A DNA stretch of 64,000 nt, from positions 310,001-374,000 of the forward strand of contig NW_019173944.1 in assembly GCF_001642475.1 (NCBI RefSeq), given 5' to 3'. Positions within the stretch are counted from its first letter, which is position 1; each line of letters starts with the position of its first letter. Below the pieces are notes generated by a model. That model was not told where the DNA came from, searched no databases, and saw nothing but the letters and a program-made list of their open reading frames with translations. A program made the position numbers and the translations under genes. The stretch is from Fonsecaea monophora. Taxonomy: Eukaryota; Ascomycota; Eurotiomycetes; Chaetothyriales; Herpotrichiellaceae. Positions 43,978-53,144 of the stretch are shown here, in pieces.

Positions 43978-45401
43978 ATGAATGCGGTCGACGCATCCGA
44001 GCACTTTGACAAACCATCCCACTGTAAGTTTCTTGTACCCGCGCCCGCCCAAGCACAAGGTTGCCCGCTCGCTATCCATCCAATCACCTCTTCCCAAATC
44101 CTCACAAGGCTGCCATGAGACTGACATCCCCCTGAACAACACGAACAGCGGCCGAACAATCACCCTCACTCCTCACAGTCATCCTCGACACCAACCCAGC
44201 AGCATGGTCATTACTCTCCTCGACCCTCCCTCTTTCGAGTGCTGTCGCCAATCTTCTCGTCTTTATCAATGCCCATCTGGCAGCAAACTACACCAACAAA
44301 GTCGCCGTCATCGCTTCTCATTGCGACAAAGCCACATGGCTCTATCCAGCTCCCACCGAACAGAGGCTGCCTCGATCCATCTCGGCTCGAGCAAAGCGAC
44401 AGCCTCATGACTCGTCTGGAGATGACAACCTCTCCGATCCCACCAAAAAACTGAAACTCAACGGGCCAGGAGGGGATCACCACCCTCCTGGCTCGACTCC
44501 CAGACCTCTCTCGTCCTCAGCAAACACGGGCAGCAAATATCGGCCCTTCCGTCTTGTTGAGGAAGAGCTCCTGCGTAACCTGACCACGCTGCTGTCCGGC
44601 ACGCCTCCAGATGCTGTCGCTAGCAACTCATCCACCATGATTGCTGGCGCCCTCACTTTGGCGCTCTCCTATATCAACCGAGAGTCAATCCTGCTCACGG
44701 AGTCTCTGGTGGGATCGTCAAACACTGCTAGTGGTGGTATGAGACCCGACACCACCTCGGCGGCTGGCGAAGGAGCAACTCAGTCACTTCAATCACGTAT
44801 TCTCCTCATCTCAGCATCGCCTTCAACCGATCTGGCCCACCAATATATTCCGATTATGAACGCCATATTCGCGTGTCAGAGACTGTCTATCCCCATTGAT
44901 ATATTGCAACTTCCTCTCCCCACCTCTTCCTCCACGTCCACCACCACTACCACAACATCTTCAAATCCCACCTCAAATACTCGCTCCTCATCACACTCAA
45001 ACTCGACCGTCTTCCTCCAACAAGCCGCCGACGCGACCCACGGCATCTTCATCCCCGCCCACCTGCCCTCACCCAACGATCCCAACCCGGTCAAGACGGC
45101 ATCCCAGGCCCTCCTGACTTATCTCCTGACCAGCTTCTTGTCCAGCCCCATGACCCGCTCGGCACACTTGATCCTGCCCACCCGCATCGACGTCGACTTC
45201 CGCGCCGCCTGCTTCTGCCACCGCAACGTCGTCTCCGTCGGCTTCGTCTGCTCCATCTGTCTGAGCATCTTTTGTGAGCCGCCAGAGAACGGTGACTGCC
45301 TGACCTGTGGCACCCATCTCGCCGTAGACGACCGCGGCTATGGGAAGACCCCCTCCGTGGTCGTGACCTCCAAACCCAAGAAGAAAAAGCGGCCGCAATA
45401 G
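43978..45401 (+). CDS. TFB4: TFIIH core subunit TFB4 (p34)
   Basis: 432-aa subunit of the general transcription/DNA-repair factor TFIIH, nuclear; it pairs with the p44/SSL1 subunit. Exon 1 (43978-44023) encodes 15 residues. A 125-nt intron (44024-44148, GTAAGT...GAACAG) then joins to SAEQSPSLLTVILDTNP, the first strand of the von Willebrand A-like fold. The fold continues with ANLLVFINAHLAANYTNKVAVIAS and RILLISASPSTDLAHQYIPIMNAIF. The C-terminal zinc module is CFCHRNVVSVGFVCSICLSIFC followed by CLTCGTHL. A Ser/Thr-rich insert of ~30 residues (TSSSTSTTTTTTSSNPTSN and onward) sits between the IPIDIL strand and TVFLQQAADAT. A second disordered insert lies near residues 95-140. The C-terminus is a basic KKKKRP tail. 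Confidence 0.92.
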
Positions 45402-45874
45402 GTGGCCGGCCGCATGGTGCGCACCGGCTGGAACGGAAAATGATCAGCAGTGTATTCTTAATAATAGGCAAATTTCAAGGCGATTCGGTCCGCAACAGAC
45501 GGGCACAAAAGTTATCAGACCATGGGTGAATACGAGGGAAAATCGGCCCAGGCACACATAGATGCAATGTTTGTCTAGACTAGGGTTTTTGGGATTGTTT
45601 GCCTATCAATATGAAGACCTTAGGACAGCTTGATGTTTTAGGGTTCGCGCAGTGAAAAGGCTATGAATATGCTCGCCTCCTTTTACACGCCCTTCTCAAT
45701 CTTCCACCTGTGGTTCTCCAGCTCTACGACGGTTCACTGTCTCTTCCCTGCAGCATATCTGAACTCCCTCCAGCACCGGCGCAGGATGACGAAAATTCGG
45801 CGAGGCAGAGGCCTGTGAACATTGGGCGTTCTTTTCCACGTGCCAGAAGACCTGTAGTCACCTCGACCAGAGGG
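45402..45874. other. convergent intergenic region
   Basis: 473 bp between the TFB4 and threonine aspartase stop codons. Nothing recognised apart from a CACGTG at about 45838-45843. Confidence 0.6.
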
Positions 45875-47455
45875 TCAACGCGAATGACTGTGTTTTGCTC
45901 GAGAAACTCGGCCTCCCTGGGCAATGGACCCGTGGCCTTGGCTTCTTGACATGGTGCATACTGCCTTTGTCTCTTCAGAATGCATCGAGGCAATGGCAAA
46001 CGAATCGGTGTTGTGGCCGAAATAAAAGTAAATCCCGTCACGGCTTTTCTTGACTGCTAGAATTCCAATGGCGCCAGGACAATGGCTGTTGATGACACCA
46101 GGATGACCCATGAAGTCGTTCTTGATGACAGAACTCATCGCTTCATCTTCGTTGCACGATTCGAGCTGTCCTTGTACTTTGCGCACCGAACTGTAGATCC
46201 GATCGGCAGCCGTGGCGGCGGCACTCGTTGTAGCCATATGTTCACCTGTCCCACTGGTGACTGTGGCTACACAAGTTTGAGTGGGATCCTGTGGATCAAT
46301 AGGGATCACAGCAGAGCCGACGCCAACAAGAGCGGCCGGACCACACCGGCCCTTGTGTTTCATGCCAATTCCTCCCGAAGATGCGCCTGCAGCAATCCGC
46401 CCAAAGCAGTCAATTGCAATGGCGCCGACTGTGTCACTTATGTCATCTTCCCGGTCGTTGTCACGGTAAGCAGATCTTGGTGTGCGCAACGATGCTTTCG
46501 ATTGATCTTGGGCGGTAAGATTGGTTGCCTCGCTGGACGGCCCATCGAAAGAACCGCCTAGCTTCTGACGCTTGGAAGAAGACGTTAACCACTGAAGACT
46601 GTCATCAGAACCTGCCTCCGAGAAATCATGAGATGCGTTTCCGTCCGCCCTGTTTTGCTGAGCTGCAGGCTGAGAAGGAGAGACCAAAGGGCCATGTCCT
46701 GGGTTCTCGGTTCCCCCAGGGTGTGATAAGGTGGCTACATCTGCAGTCGAGGCCATCAATGGGCGTCTCATAGAAGGCATCTGTGAGAGGCTGAGTTGTC
46801 TCCCATGGGTAGGAGGTGATACCGTGGGGCTGGGGGGAGTAGCAGCCGGCGTCGGAGTACGACCCCATTCATCTGCTGGTTCTGTCGACTGGTACAGCTG
46901 GTTCTGATCTTCTCTCGCCGCCTCCGTCTGAGAGACGTCTGCAAGATCATTGATCCATTTGATCCACCTCTCACGCGCACTTTTCGAGACTAGGTAGTCA
47001 TGAGGAAGAATTGCGATACCATTATCTGCTGCGAAGTCGGTCGCACCAGCGCCTACCAGTAGGATTGGGGGAACACGCTGGAGGGACATTTGTTTTGTGG
47101 ATTCGGCAAGAACAAGGTGAGCAACTGCAATTGGGTTTTTGACCTGGGAGATTGCCCCAACCGCGCCACTGCGGCCATAGTGATCGACCACGGTGGCATC
47201 ACATTCGACCTGCCCAGCTATGGTCAAGTTGCTTCCATAGCCGGCATTTGTGATTTCTCTGTCCTCCAGCAGCCTTATAGCCATCTCCACAGCATCAGTA
47301 GCATCACCTCCGTTCCTGAGGACGGCCATTCCAACCTTGGCTGCATCATTGACCGCAGTGAGATGACTTCTCTCATTTTGTAGACTGTGGAACCCTGCAC
47401 CAGCGTGGATGAAAATGGCACACAGGTCGCCGGGGTCTTGTTGTCGACGCGGCAT
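45875..47455 (-). CDS. taspase-type threonine aspartase (asparaginase-2 family)
   Basis: 526-aa N-terminal-nucleophile hydrolase related to taspase 1 and isoaspartyl peptidases. The precursor is expected to cut itself just before a threonine, which becomes the catalytic nucleophile. Alpha part: AIFIHAGAGFHSLQNE, DAVEMAIRLLEDREITNAGYGSNL, GQVECDA. A disordered loop follows (about residues 185-330, Pro/Ser-rich). The site is DISDTVGAIAID, with Thr342 as the predicted new N-terminus. Beta part: IAAGASSGGIGMKHKGRCGPAALVGVG and ATVTSGTGEHM. Single exon. The C-terminal basic tail (QGGRVSRAKHSHSR) is not conserved in the family. Substrates in fungi are unknown. Confidence 0.9.
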   Translation of the reverse strand: MPRRQQDPGDLCAIFIHAGAGFHSLQNERSHLTAVNDAAKVGMAVLRNGGDATDAVEMAIRLLEDREITNAGYGSNLTIAGQVECDATVVDHYGRSGAVGAISQVKNPIAVAHLVLAESTKQMSLQRVPPILLVGAGATDFAADNGIAILPHDYLVSKSARERWIKWINDLADVSQTEAAREDQNQLYQSTEPADEWGRTPTPAATPPSPTVSPPTHGRQLSLSQMPSMRRPLMASTADVATLSHPGGTENPGHGPLVSPSQPAAQQNRADGNASHDFSEAGSDDSLQWLTSSSKRQKLGGSFDGPSSEATNLTAQDQSKASLRTPRSAYRDNDREDDISDTVGAIAIDCFGRIAAGASSGGIGMKHKGRCGPAALVGVGSAVIPIDPQDPTQTCVATVTSGTGEHMATTSAAATAADRIYSSVRKVQGQLESCNEDEAMSSVIKNDFMGHPGVINSHCPGAIGILAVKKSRDGIYFYFGHNTDSFAIASMHSEETKAVCTMSRSQGHGSIAQGGRVSRAKHSHSR

Positions 47456-47797
47456 TGGTTGATGTCGGATGAAAAGACAGGAATAAACTTTGGTCAGCAG
47501 GCGGGACGTGTTTGAGAGTGATGAAGGCTCCGACCCCGGTTAAGAGGACCGTGGGAGGCAGTGCTGCTGTGAGAATGAGTTCAAGCTGTACACTGTGAAC
47601 AAGGCACGGATTGTCAGGCAAAGAGACAATGAACCAAGTGAGAAGAACGAAAGGGATTGAAATCCTACTTATGGAGACAGCTGCGGCAGCATGCAGACTT
47701 GGAGGAGAAAGGAAAAATTTGAGCTTGAGGATGCTTGTTTGAATAAAATGAAGGAATGAAGAGATGGTGAACGAGTGAAGGAGAGGTCAAAAAGAAA

Positions 47798-48082
47798 TCA
47801 ACCGGAGGTCATCGTCGTCCTCTTCTGGTAGCTGAAATCGACAGCCTGCTTGGCATGTTTGGAAGCTGCGACCTCAGATGAGGGCGCGACGACTGTCCCC
47901 CATGATTCCTTTATATAAAACGGTGTTTCTGTTTCGGTTTTGTTGGGCATGTGCTCGGTAACGAGATAGATGGACAAGAATGGAAAGCACGATGCTGTGA
48001 GGAGGGAACTAAAGGGGGATTTGTCAGTATAGGAAACTGAGCCGACCTGGACACTGGCGCCACCAACACCATACCAACACAC
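47798..48082 (-). CDS. possible small protein, unrecognised (low confidence)
   Basis: Open frame of 94 codons. The part SLLTASCFPFLSIYLVTEH is hydrophobic and could be one membrane helix. The tail KESWGTVVAPSSEVAASKHAKQAVDFSYQKR looks like ordinary coding sequence. The stretch just before it (ACTGACAAATCCCCCTTTAG) looks like a branch site plus acceptor. The true gene may therefore start in an upstream exon that I could not place, and the annotated start is only that of the open frame. It could also be chance. I do not recognise the family. Confidence 0.2.
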   Translation of the reverse strand: MCWYGVGGASVQVGSVSYTDKSPFSSLLTASCFPFLSIYLVTEHMPNKTETETPFYIKESWGTVVAPSSEVAASKHAKQAVDFSYQKRTTMTSG

Positions 48083-48235
48083 AAAGCATTTCCAATCCCA
48101 GTTATCTACGAGCCATAATGTTAATGCTATGCTCTACAACCGACGATGAGTGACTATGTGACCTGAAGAACAAACTATCGGGTCTATACGAGGTAGAAAC
48201 TAAAGAATTCTTGATTTCATAGTGAGATCGAACAG

Positions 48236-48287
48236 CCACGTGACACACTGTAAAGTACCAGTCACCCACAGTTGTACAGTCACGTGG
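48236..48287. promoter_or_regulatory. inverted CACGTG pair upstream of ARP3
   Basis: CCACGTGAC (48236-48244) and GTCACGTGG (48279-48287) are exact inverse complements with a 34-bp spacer. The symmetry continues inward: ACTGTA on the left and TACAGT on the right, after a four-base insertion. They lie about 350-390 bp before the ARP3 ATG. bHLH binding is inferred. Confidence 0.5.
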
Positions 48288-48630
48288 ATGACATAATCCG
48301 CAGCCCACTTTACGAGCAATGGTGCTTTGCCTGTCGGTGCCCAGCGAGCGGCAGCCCACCAACTGCCACTACTACTACCAACGTTTCGTCTCACTGCTGT
48401 CCCTCAATTGACTCGTCTTCCACCCACAATTGGAAGCTGCCTGCACACGTTTGTGGGTTGGAAACACGGTACCTGGGTCACTACACCTCCCTTCTGCTAT
48501 TCTCCTCTTCTCCTTGTTGGCGATGATCCCTCCGACCAGAACCGATTCATCCTAGCGACATCCTCATCCTTCTCGTCGCATCGTCGTATTGTTGCTGCTT
48601 CTCGAGGTGGTCCGTGTGTAACCGACCAAA

Positions 48631-50106
48631 ATGGCTTCTCAAACTCCCGCTGTTGTCATGGACAAGTATGGTCTCCTTTCCGAGCACATGTATCTGATGC
48701 TGACGGTCAATTAGCGGTACCGGCTTCTCGAAATTAGGTATGCCCATCGACCAATGCATAATCGTTATCCTTCTGACCTACCTCAACTTAGGCTTCGCCG
48801 GAAATGATGCCCCTTCCTTTGTATTCCCCACGGCCATTGCTATGAAAAGTGGTGCTAGCGGCGCTGCAGGAGGAACGGGATCAGGAAGACCGGCGGTTGC
48901 AAATAAACCCTCATTCCTCACCGGCGGTGCAGGACCAAGTTCCAATCTGGCGGGCAAGCGGGGCACAGAAGACCTCGACTTCTTCATTGGAGATGAAGCA
49001 CTTGCGGCGTCGGCTGGTCCTGGCTACAGTATCAACTATCCCATCAGACACGGTCAAATCGAGAATTGGGACTACATGGAACGGTTCTGGTCAAACTCCA
49101 TCTTCAAATACCTGCGAGTTGAGCCCGAGGATCACTATTTCCTCCTGACAGAACCTGTGGGTCTTGCTGAAACCATCCATCTGTGTAGTTGTTGACCATT
49201 TTCTAGCCTCTGAACCCTCCCGAAAACCGCGAGAACACGGCAGAGATCATGTTCGAGTCCTTCAACTGCGCGGGTCTATACATTGCTGTACAAGCCGTTC
49301 TCGCGTTAGCCGCCTCGTGGACATCTTCGAAAGTGACCGACCGATCTTTGACGGGCACTGTCATCGATTCCGGAGACGGTGTCACCCATATTATTCCTGT
49401 TGCTGAAGGATACGTTATTGGCTCGTCGATCAAAAGCATACCAATTGCTGGGCGGGATATCACATATTTTGTGCAGAGTCTATTGCGGGACCGGGGAGAG
49501 CCGGACAGCAGTCTCAAGACAGCCGAGAAGGTCAAGGAGGAGTACTGTTATGTCTGCCCCGACATTGTCAAGGAGTTCGCCCGCTATGACAAAGAACCCG
49601 ATAGGTTTCTCAAGCACACCGTGACCCAACCCAATGGCAGGTCTATCACGATCGATGTCGGCTACGAGCGATTCCTCGCCCCCGAGATCTTTTTCAATCC
49701 TGAAATCTATTCTTCGGACTTCCTCACTCCCCTTCCCACCGTGGTCGATGGGGTTATCCAGTCATCCCCGATAGACGTTCGAAGAGGGCTCTACAAAAAC
49801 ATTGTGCTGTCTGGCGGTTCGACTCTGTACAAGGATTTTGGTCGGAGGTTACAGCGAGATATTAGACACTTGGTCGATGCTCGTATCAGAGCGTCGGAGG
49901 CTCGGAGTGGCGGAGCTAAGAGTGGTGGTTTGGAGGTCCAAGTTGTCACCCACAAACGACAGCGACATGGACCATGGTTTGGTGGCAGTCTACTTGGCCA
50001 AACACCTGAATTCAGAAGTTACTGCCACACCAAGGCCGAGTATGACGAGATAGGGCCCAGCATTGTCAGGAGGTTTGCTTTGCTGGGAGGCCCTGGTAGC
50101 ACCTAG
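48631..50106 (+). CDS. ARP3: actin-related protein 3, Arp2/3 complex
   Basis: 440-aa ARP3, which with ARP2 templates branched actin filaments. Four exons: 48631-48665, 48715-48737 (23 nt), 48792-49156 and 49207-50106. Splicing rebuilds VVMDNGTGFSKLGFAGND, the actin phosphate-1 loop. Other signatures: IRHGQIENWDYMERFW, LLTEPPLNPPENRE (spanning intron 3), TGTVIDSGDGVTHIIPVAEGY (phosphate-2 loop) and NIVLSGGSTLYKDFGRRLQRD. The Gly/Ala/Ser-rich segment around residues 40-75 (SGASGAAGGTGSGRPA) is a disordered insert in subdomain 2, longer than in animal ARP3. Confidence 0.96.
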
Positions 50107-50787
50107 AGCTGGTGATCTGACGAGATAGAAAGGCAGGAATCGAGAAAAAAAGATCCAAGACTCCAGATATCATTGACGACATGCTTGGGTGTCCTCTTAC
50201 TCCTTTTCGTCCGCTTGAAGTGCAGTGTAGTCATGACTCTGGACAGATCCGGCATCAGAGCAAGCTGTCCGTCCCATTGCAGGGCATTTCACCTTTTGCT
50301 ATTAAAAAGGCGCAGGATGGGTGTGGTGGGCGCAGTTACACGATTATATAATCACTTCCAATCGAAGGTCGCAGCGTCAGCTCGCATTGTGCCCACCTCG
50401 TGCACCATCATCCTCTCTAGTGGAATGACTGCTCGGGACACCTCGCTTCACCAGCACCTGGTCGAATGTTTTTGCTTCTTCTATACGGGCTGAGGCTAAA
50501 GGTCCTTACTTGTCCATTCTAGTGTTTCTTTGGCGAGGCACCATCCGGCCGAAACCACGCTTGACCTCTTCCCGTTGAACGCATTACACCGAGACCGACT
50601 CGGCTTCGTGTCTCTGTCAGATTTCGCGCACGAGTGAACAAGGTGACACGAGTCAAGCGACCTTTGTGCCGAAAAATTAAATGGAAATACTTGATAGACA
50701 GATAATGCTATTGTCCATCCGGCATCTTAATCTTCAGGTGGTCTCGCTCTCTCGGATCTGCTCCCGATCACTGTTACACACAACGCC
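50107..50787. other. intergenic, ARP3 3' end to transcription factor promoter
   Basis: 681 bp between two plus-strand genes. Short chance frames only. No repeats or recognised motifs seen. Confidence 0.55.
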
Positions 50788-52735
50788 ATGGCGTCCGCAA
50801 ATACCCCGTCCGCTCCAATAACGATCCAATTCATGATCCACGACCCTGGTTCCTATCAAAGCGGGCAAGACAAGAACATCAAGATTGCACAGGCCCGAAG
50901 GCATGCCGCCAGATATGTTGGCCGACGTGCTCGCTGGGAAAGGCAGATCAGGTAGACAGGTAGCACGGCCTCTCAGAGATTTCCCGACTGACCCAAAAAT
51001 TGCAGTTGGCGCCGAGAGATGGAGAGCGAATCATCTCAACGACAGGAACAGGACAGACAAGCAACCGACGGCGGCGCCGATGATCAGCCATCAGAAAGCT
51101 CGAAAGCCCTCGTCCATAACGCCCTATCTCAGAGCAAAAGGGATCCGTTTTCTCCTTATAATGCCTCAGAGCATCCGGCAGTCTTTCAAGACCTCATTGA
51201 GTATAGTACGCAGCATAATCTACCCTCAAGAAAGGAAAAAACCAAAAAAAGTGATCCATTTAGCCCCGGCTGACTGAAACTCCCGTTCTAAGCCTACGAC
51301 AAGCTATGGCCTGACCTCATCGAGGTTCAAGGAAAGCCAGCCGTACACCCCGGTAGGCGACAATGGCGCCTGGCGGCTCAAGAGTGTCCTGCCGTTCATC
51401 ACGTCCACCTCGCCAGTGTAGCGGATTTTGGCAAAGCCATGTACCATGCACACGGTTGCAGTGCCATGTTCGATCGACTGAGACTCTTCCACCACACTCA
51501 GGCGCTCCGATTGGTGAGGCAAATCATACAAAACATGGACCCGGACGCTATTCCGACCGATTCTCTCGTGATGGCAGTGTATAACTTGTCATATCAGGGA
51601 CTGGACTGGGACAAGCGAGTGTTTCCCGAAAGCCACCCTCCACCACCGACGCTCAACGCACGGTTCCTGGTCCGCTATGGCAGGAAAGTGCCCCATGCTG
51701 AACACATTCGTGCCATGAACCTCCTCATCCAGGCCAAAGGCGGCTTAGAAGAAATTGAACTTGTTGGTATTGCGGAAATGATATGGCTGTACGTGGTGTC
51801 CCAGACCCTCCAAGAAAAGAAAAAGCGATTTCCCGCCACCCCGTCTTTTTGCTCTCGTTCCCTAACAATTCCACGAACGTGATAACAGATGGAGCCTGAA
51901 CAACTGCACAACTCTTATACAGCACCCCAGTTTCCCACTGCTGAAAAGCTACGAGCAACTTCTAACTGAGTATACCGAGAACGTGAAAAGATCCCTTCGC
52001 AATGGTACGTTTGGAAGATTGGGAACCGGGTTTCTGGTGCTTCCTGCAAGAGACCAAATCGGCAAGCTCCGCGAGCATTTACTGTGCACCGCCTCCGTTA
52101 CCGGGGATCTCACACGCCTGGAGCCTGGGTACGAAACTACGCGGGCGTGGCGGCGACTTCTGGCCATCGCGCGGGCAAACCACCACCAAATCCTGGCCTT
52201 GCCGCCGGAGATCCCACTGTCCGAGGCTGGGAGCGAGGAGGAGCGGCTTATCTTCGCCGTCGCGCGATTGGGTGCGCTGCTCTACGACGACATGGTCGTG
52301 TACCCGCAGATCGACAGCTCCGAGGTCAAGCCGCGTCTGGCTGGCATGCTGCGCGGTGCCCTGACCGAGAAGTTCCTCAAGTTCATCCCCGCGGGCGGCC
52401 GCGAGGAGTACCGGCCTCTGGTCCTTTGGACGCTGCTGCTCGGCTGCATTGGCGCGACCTTCACGTCCGACCGGCGCTGGTTCGTCGCCCAGCTCCATGA
52501 GCGATCTGCGCAGCTTGGCCTCGCAGAGTTTGCCGACTTCAAGGCCGCCATGACTTCTTATTTGTGGTTTGAGAATCTGGAAGGGCCTGCGTGGAAGGCG
52601 TGGGTCGAGGGTAGAGAGGTGTTTTGTCATCCAGAGGCGGAAGAGGAGGGCTCGGAGGAGGGGAAGTCGAAGGCGAAGGATATGGCCAAGGACCGGGACT
52701 TTAAGGGGCCAAGTGGATTTCTATCGACCACCTGA
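50788..52735 (+). CDS. fungal-specific transcription-factor-domain protein lacking a zinc cluster
   Basis: About 568 aa in four exons: 50788-50951, 51006-51205, 51293-51788 and 51889-52735. Introns (52, 87 and 100 nt) are GT-AG and phase-consistent. The first 60 residues begin ITIQFMIHDPGSY and end in a basic ARRHAARYVGRRARWERQIR stretch. This matches a large Pezizomycotina family in which that basic motif replaces the Zn2Cys6 cluster. DPFSPYNASEHPAVFQDLIEYTYDKLWPDL follows, then a helical Fungal_trans_2-like region (MYHAHGCSAMFDRLRLFHHTQALRLVRQII, WSLNNCTTLIQHPSFPLL). The C-terminal 30 residues are Glu/Lys-rich. Codons in the last exon are clearly G/C-richer than the first exons. DNA binding is unproven without a zinc cluster. 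Targets unknown. Confidence 0.75.
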
Positions 52736-53144
52736 TTCTCTTCCGTGAAATGGAGGCGCCAAACATTTGGGCAGATTTTCTGAAAAGAAGTGGGAAAACA
52801 ATCTGCCTCGACCAGCAGACGAGGACATCAAGAAATGGGTCAGATGTACCCAGTCCACCAATGTATTCGATATCGGACTTTTGCAGGGAGAGGAAGAACC
52901 CAACAAGGTTGTGTCTAATTATACAGTCCAGTCCAGTCGCCTTTCAGAGCAGGAGAAGGAGAGGAAAAGTTGATGAACAGGCCAGAAACAGCGGATTTTG
53001 CTCTGCCATCCACCTCCATCCTTCGCATGCCTCAGCGATCGTATCCAAATCCTTCCTATTAAAGCACCCAACGACACGCAAAGCAGCCCCCTCTACTATC
53101 CCTATCACTATCCTCATATCGAAAGAGAAAACACAGATATCTTC
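52736..53144. other. convergent intergenic region
   Basis: 409 bp between the transcription-factor-like gene and TRM2 stop codons. Nothing recognised. Confidence 0.6.

Larger units (their letters stand above)
47456..48630. other. divergent intergenic region with inverted E-boxes
   Basis: 1.18 kb between the threonine aspartase (minus) and ARP3 (plus). It includes a small minus-strand open frame of unknown status (listed separately) and an inverted pair of CACGTG sites. The ARP3-proximal 250 bp are C/T-rich. Confidence 0.55.

Noticed and set aside
44930..45010. Possible intron in the Ser/Thr-rich insert of TFB4
   Set aside because: No convincing GT donor with a phase-matching AG. The insert is better read as a disordered loop.
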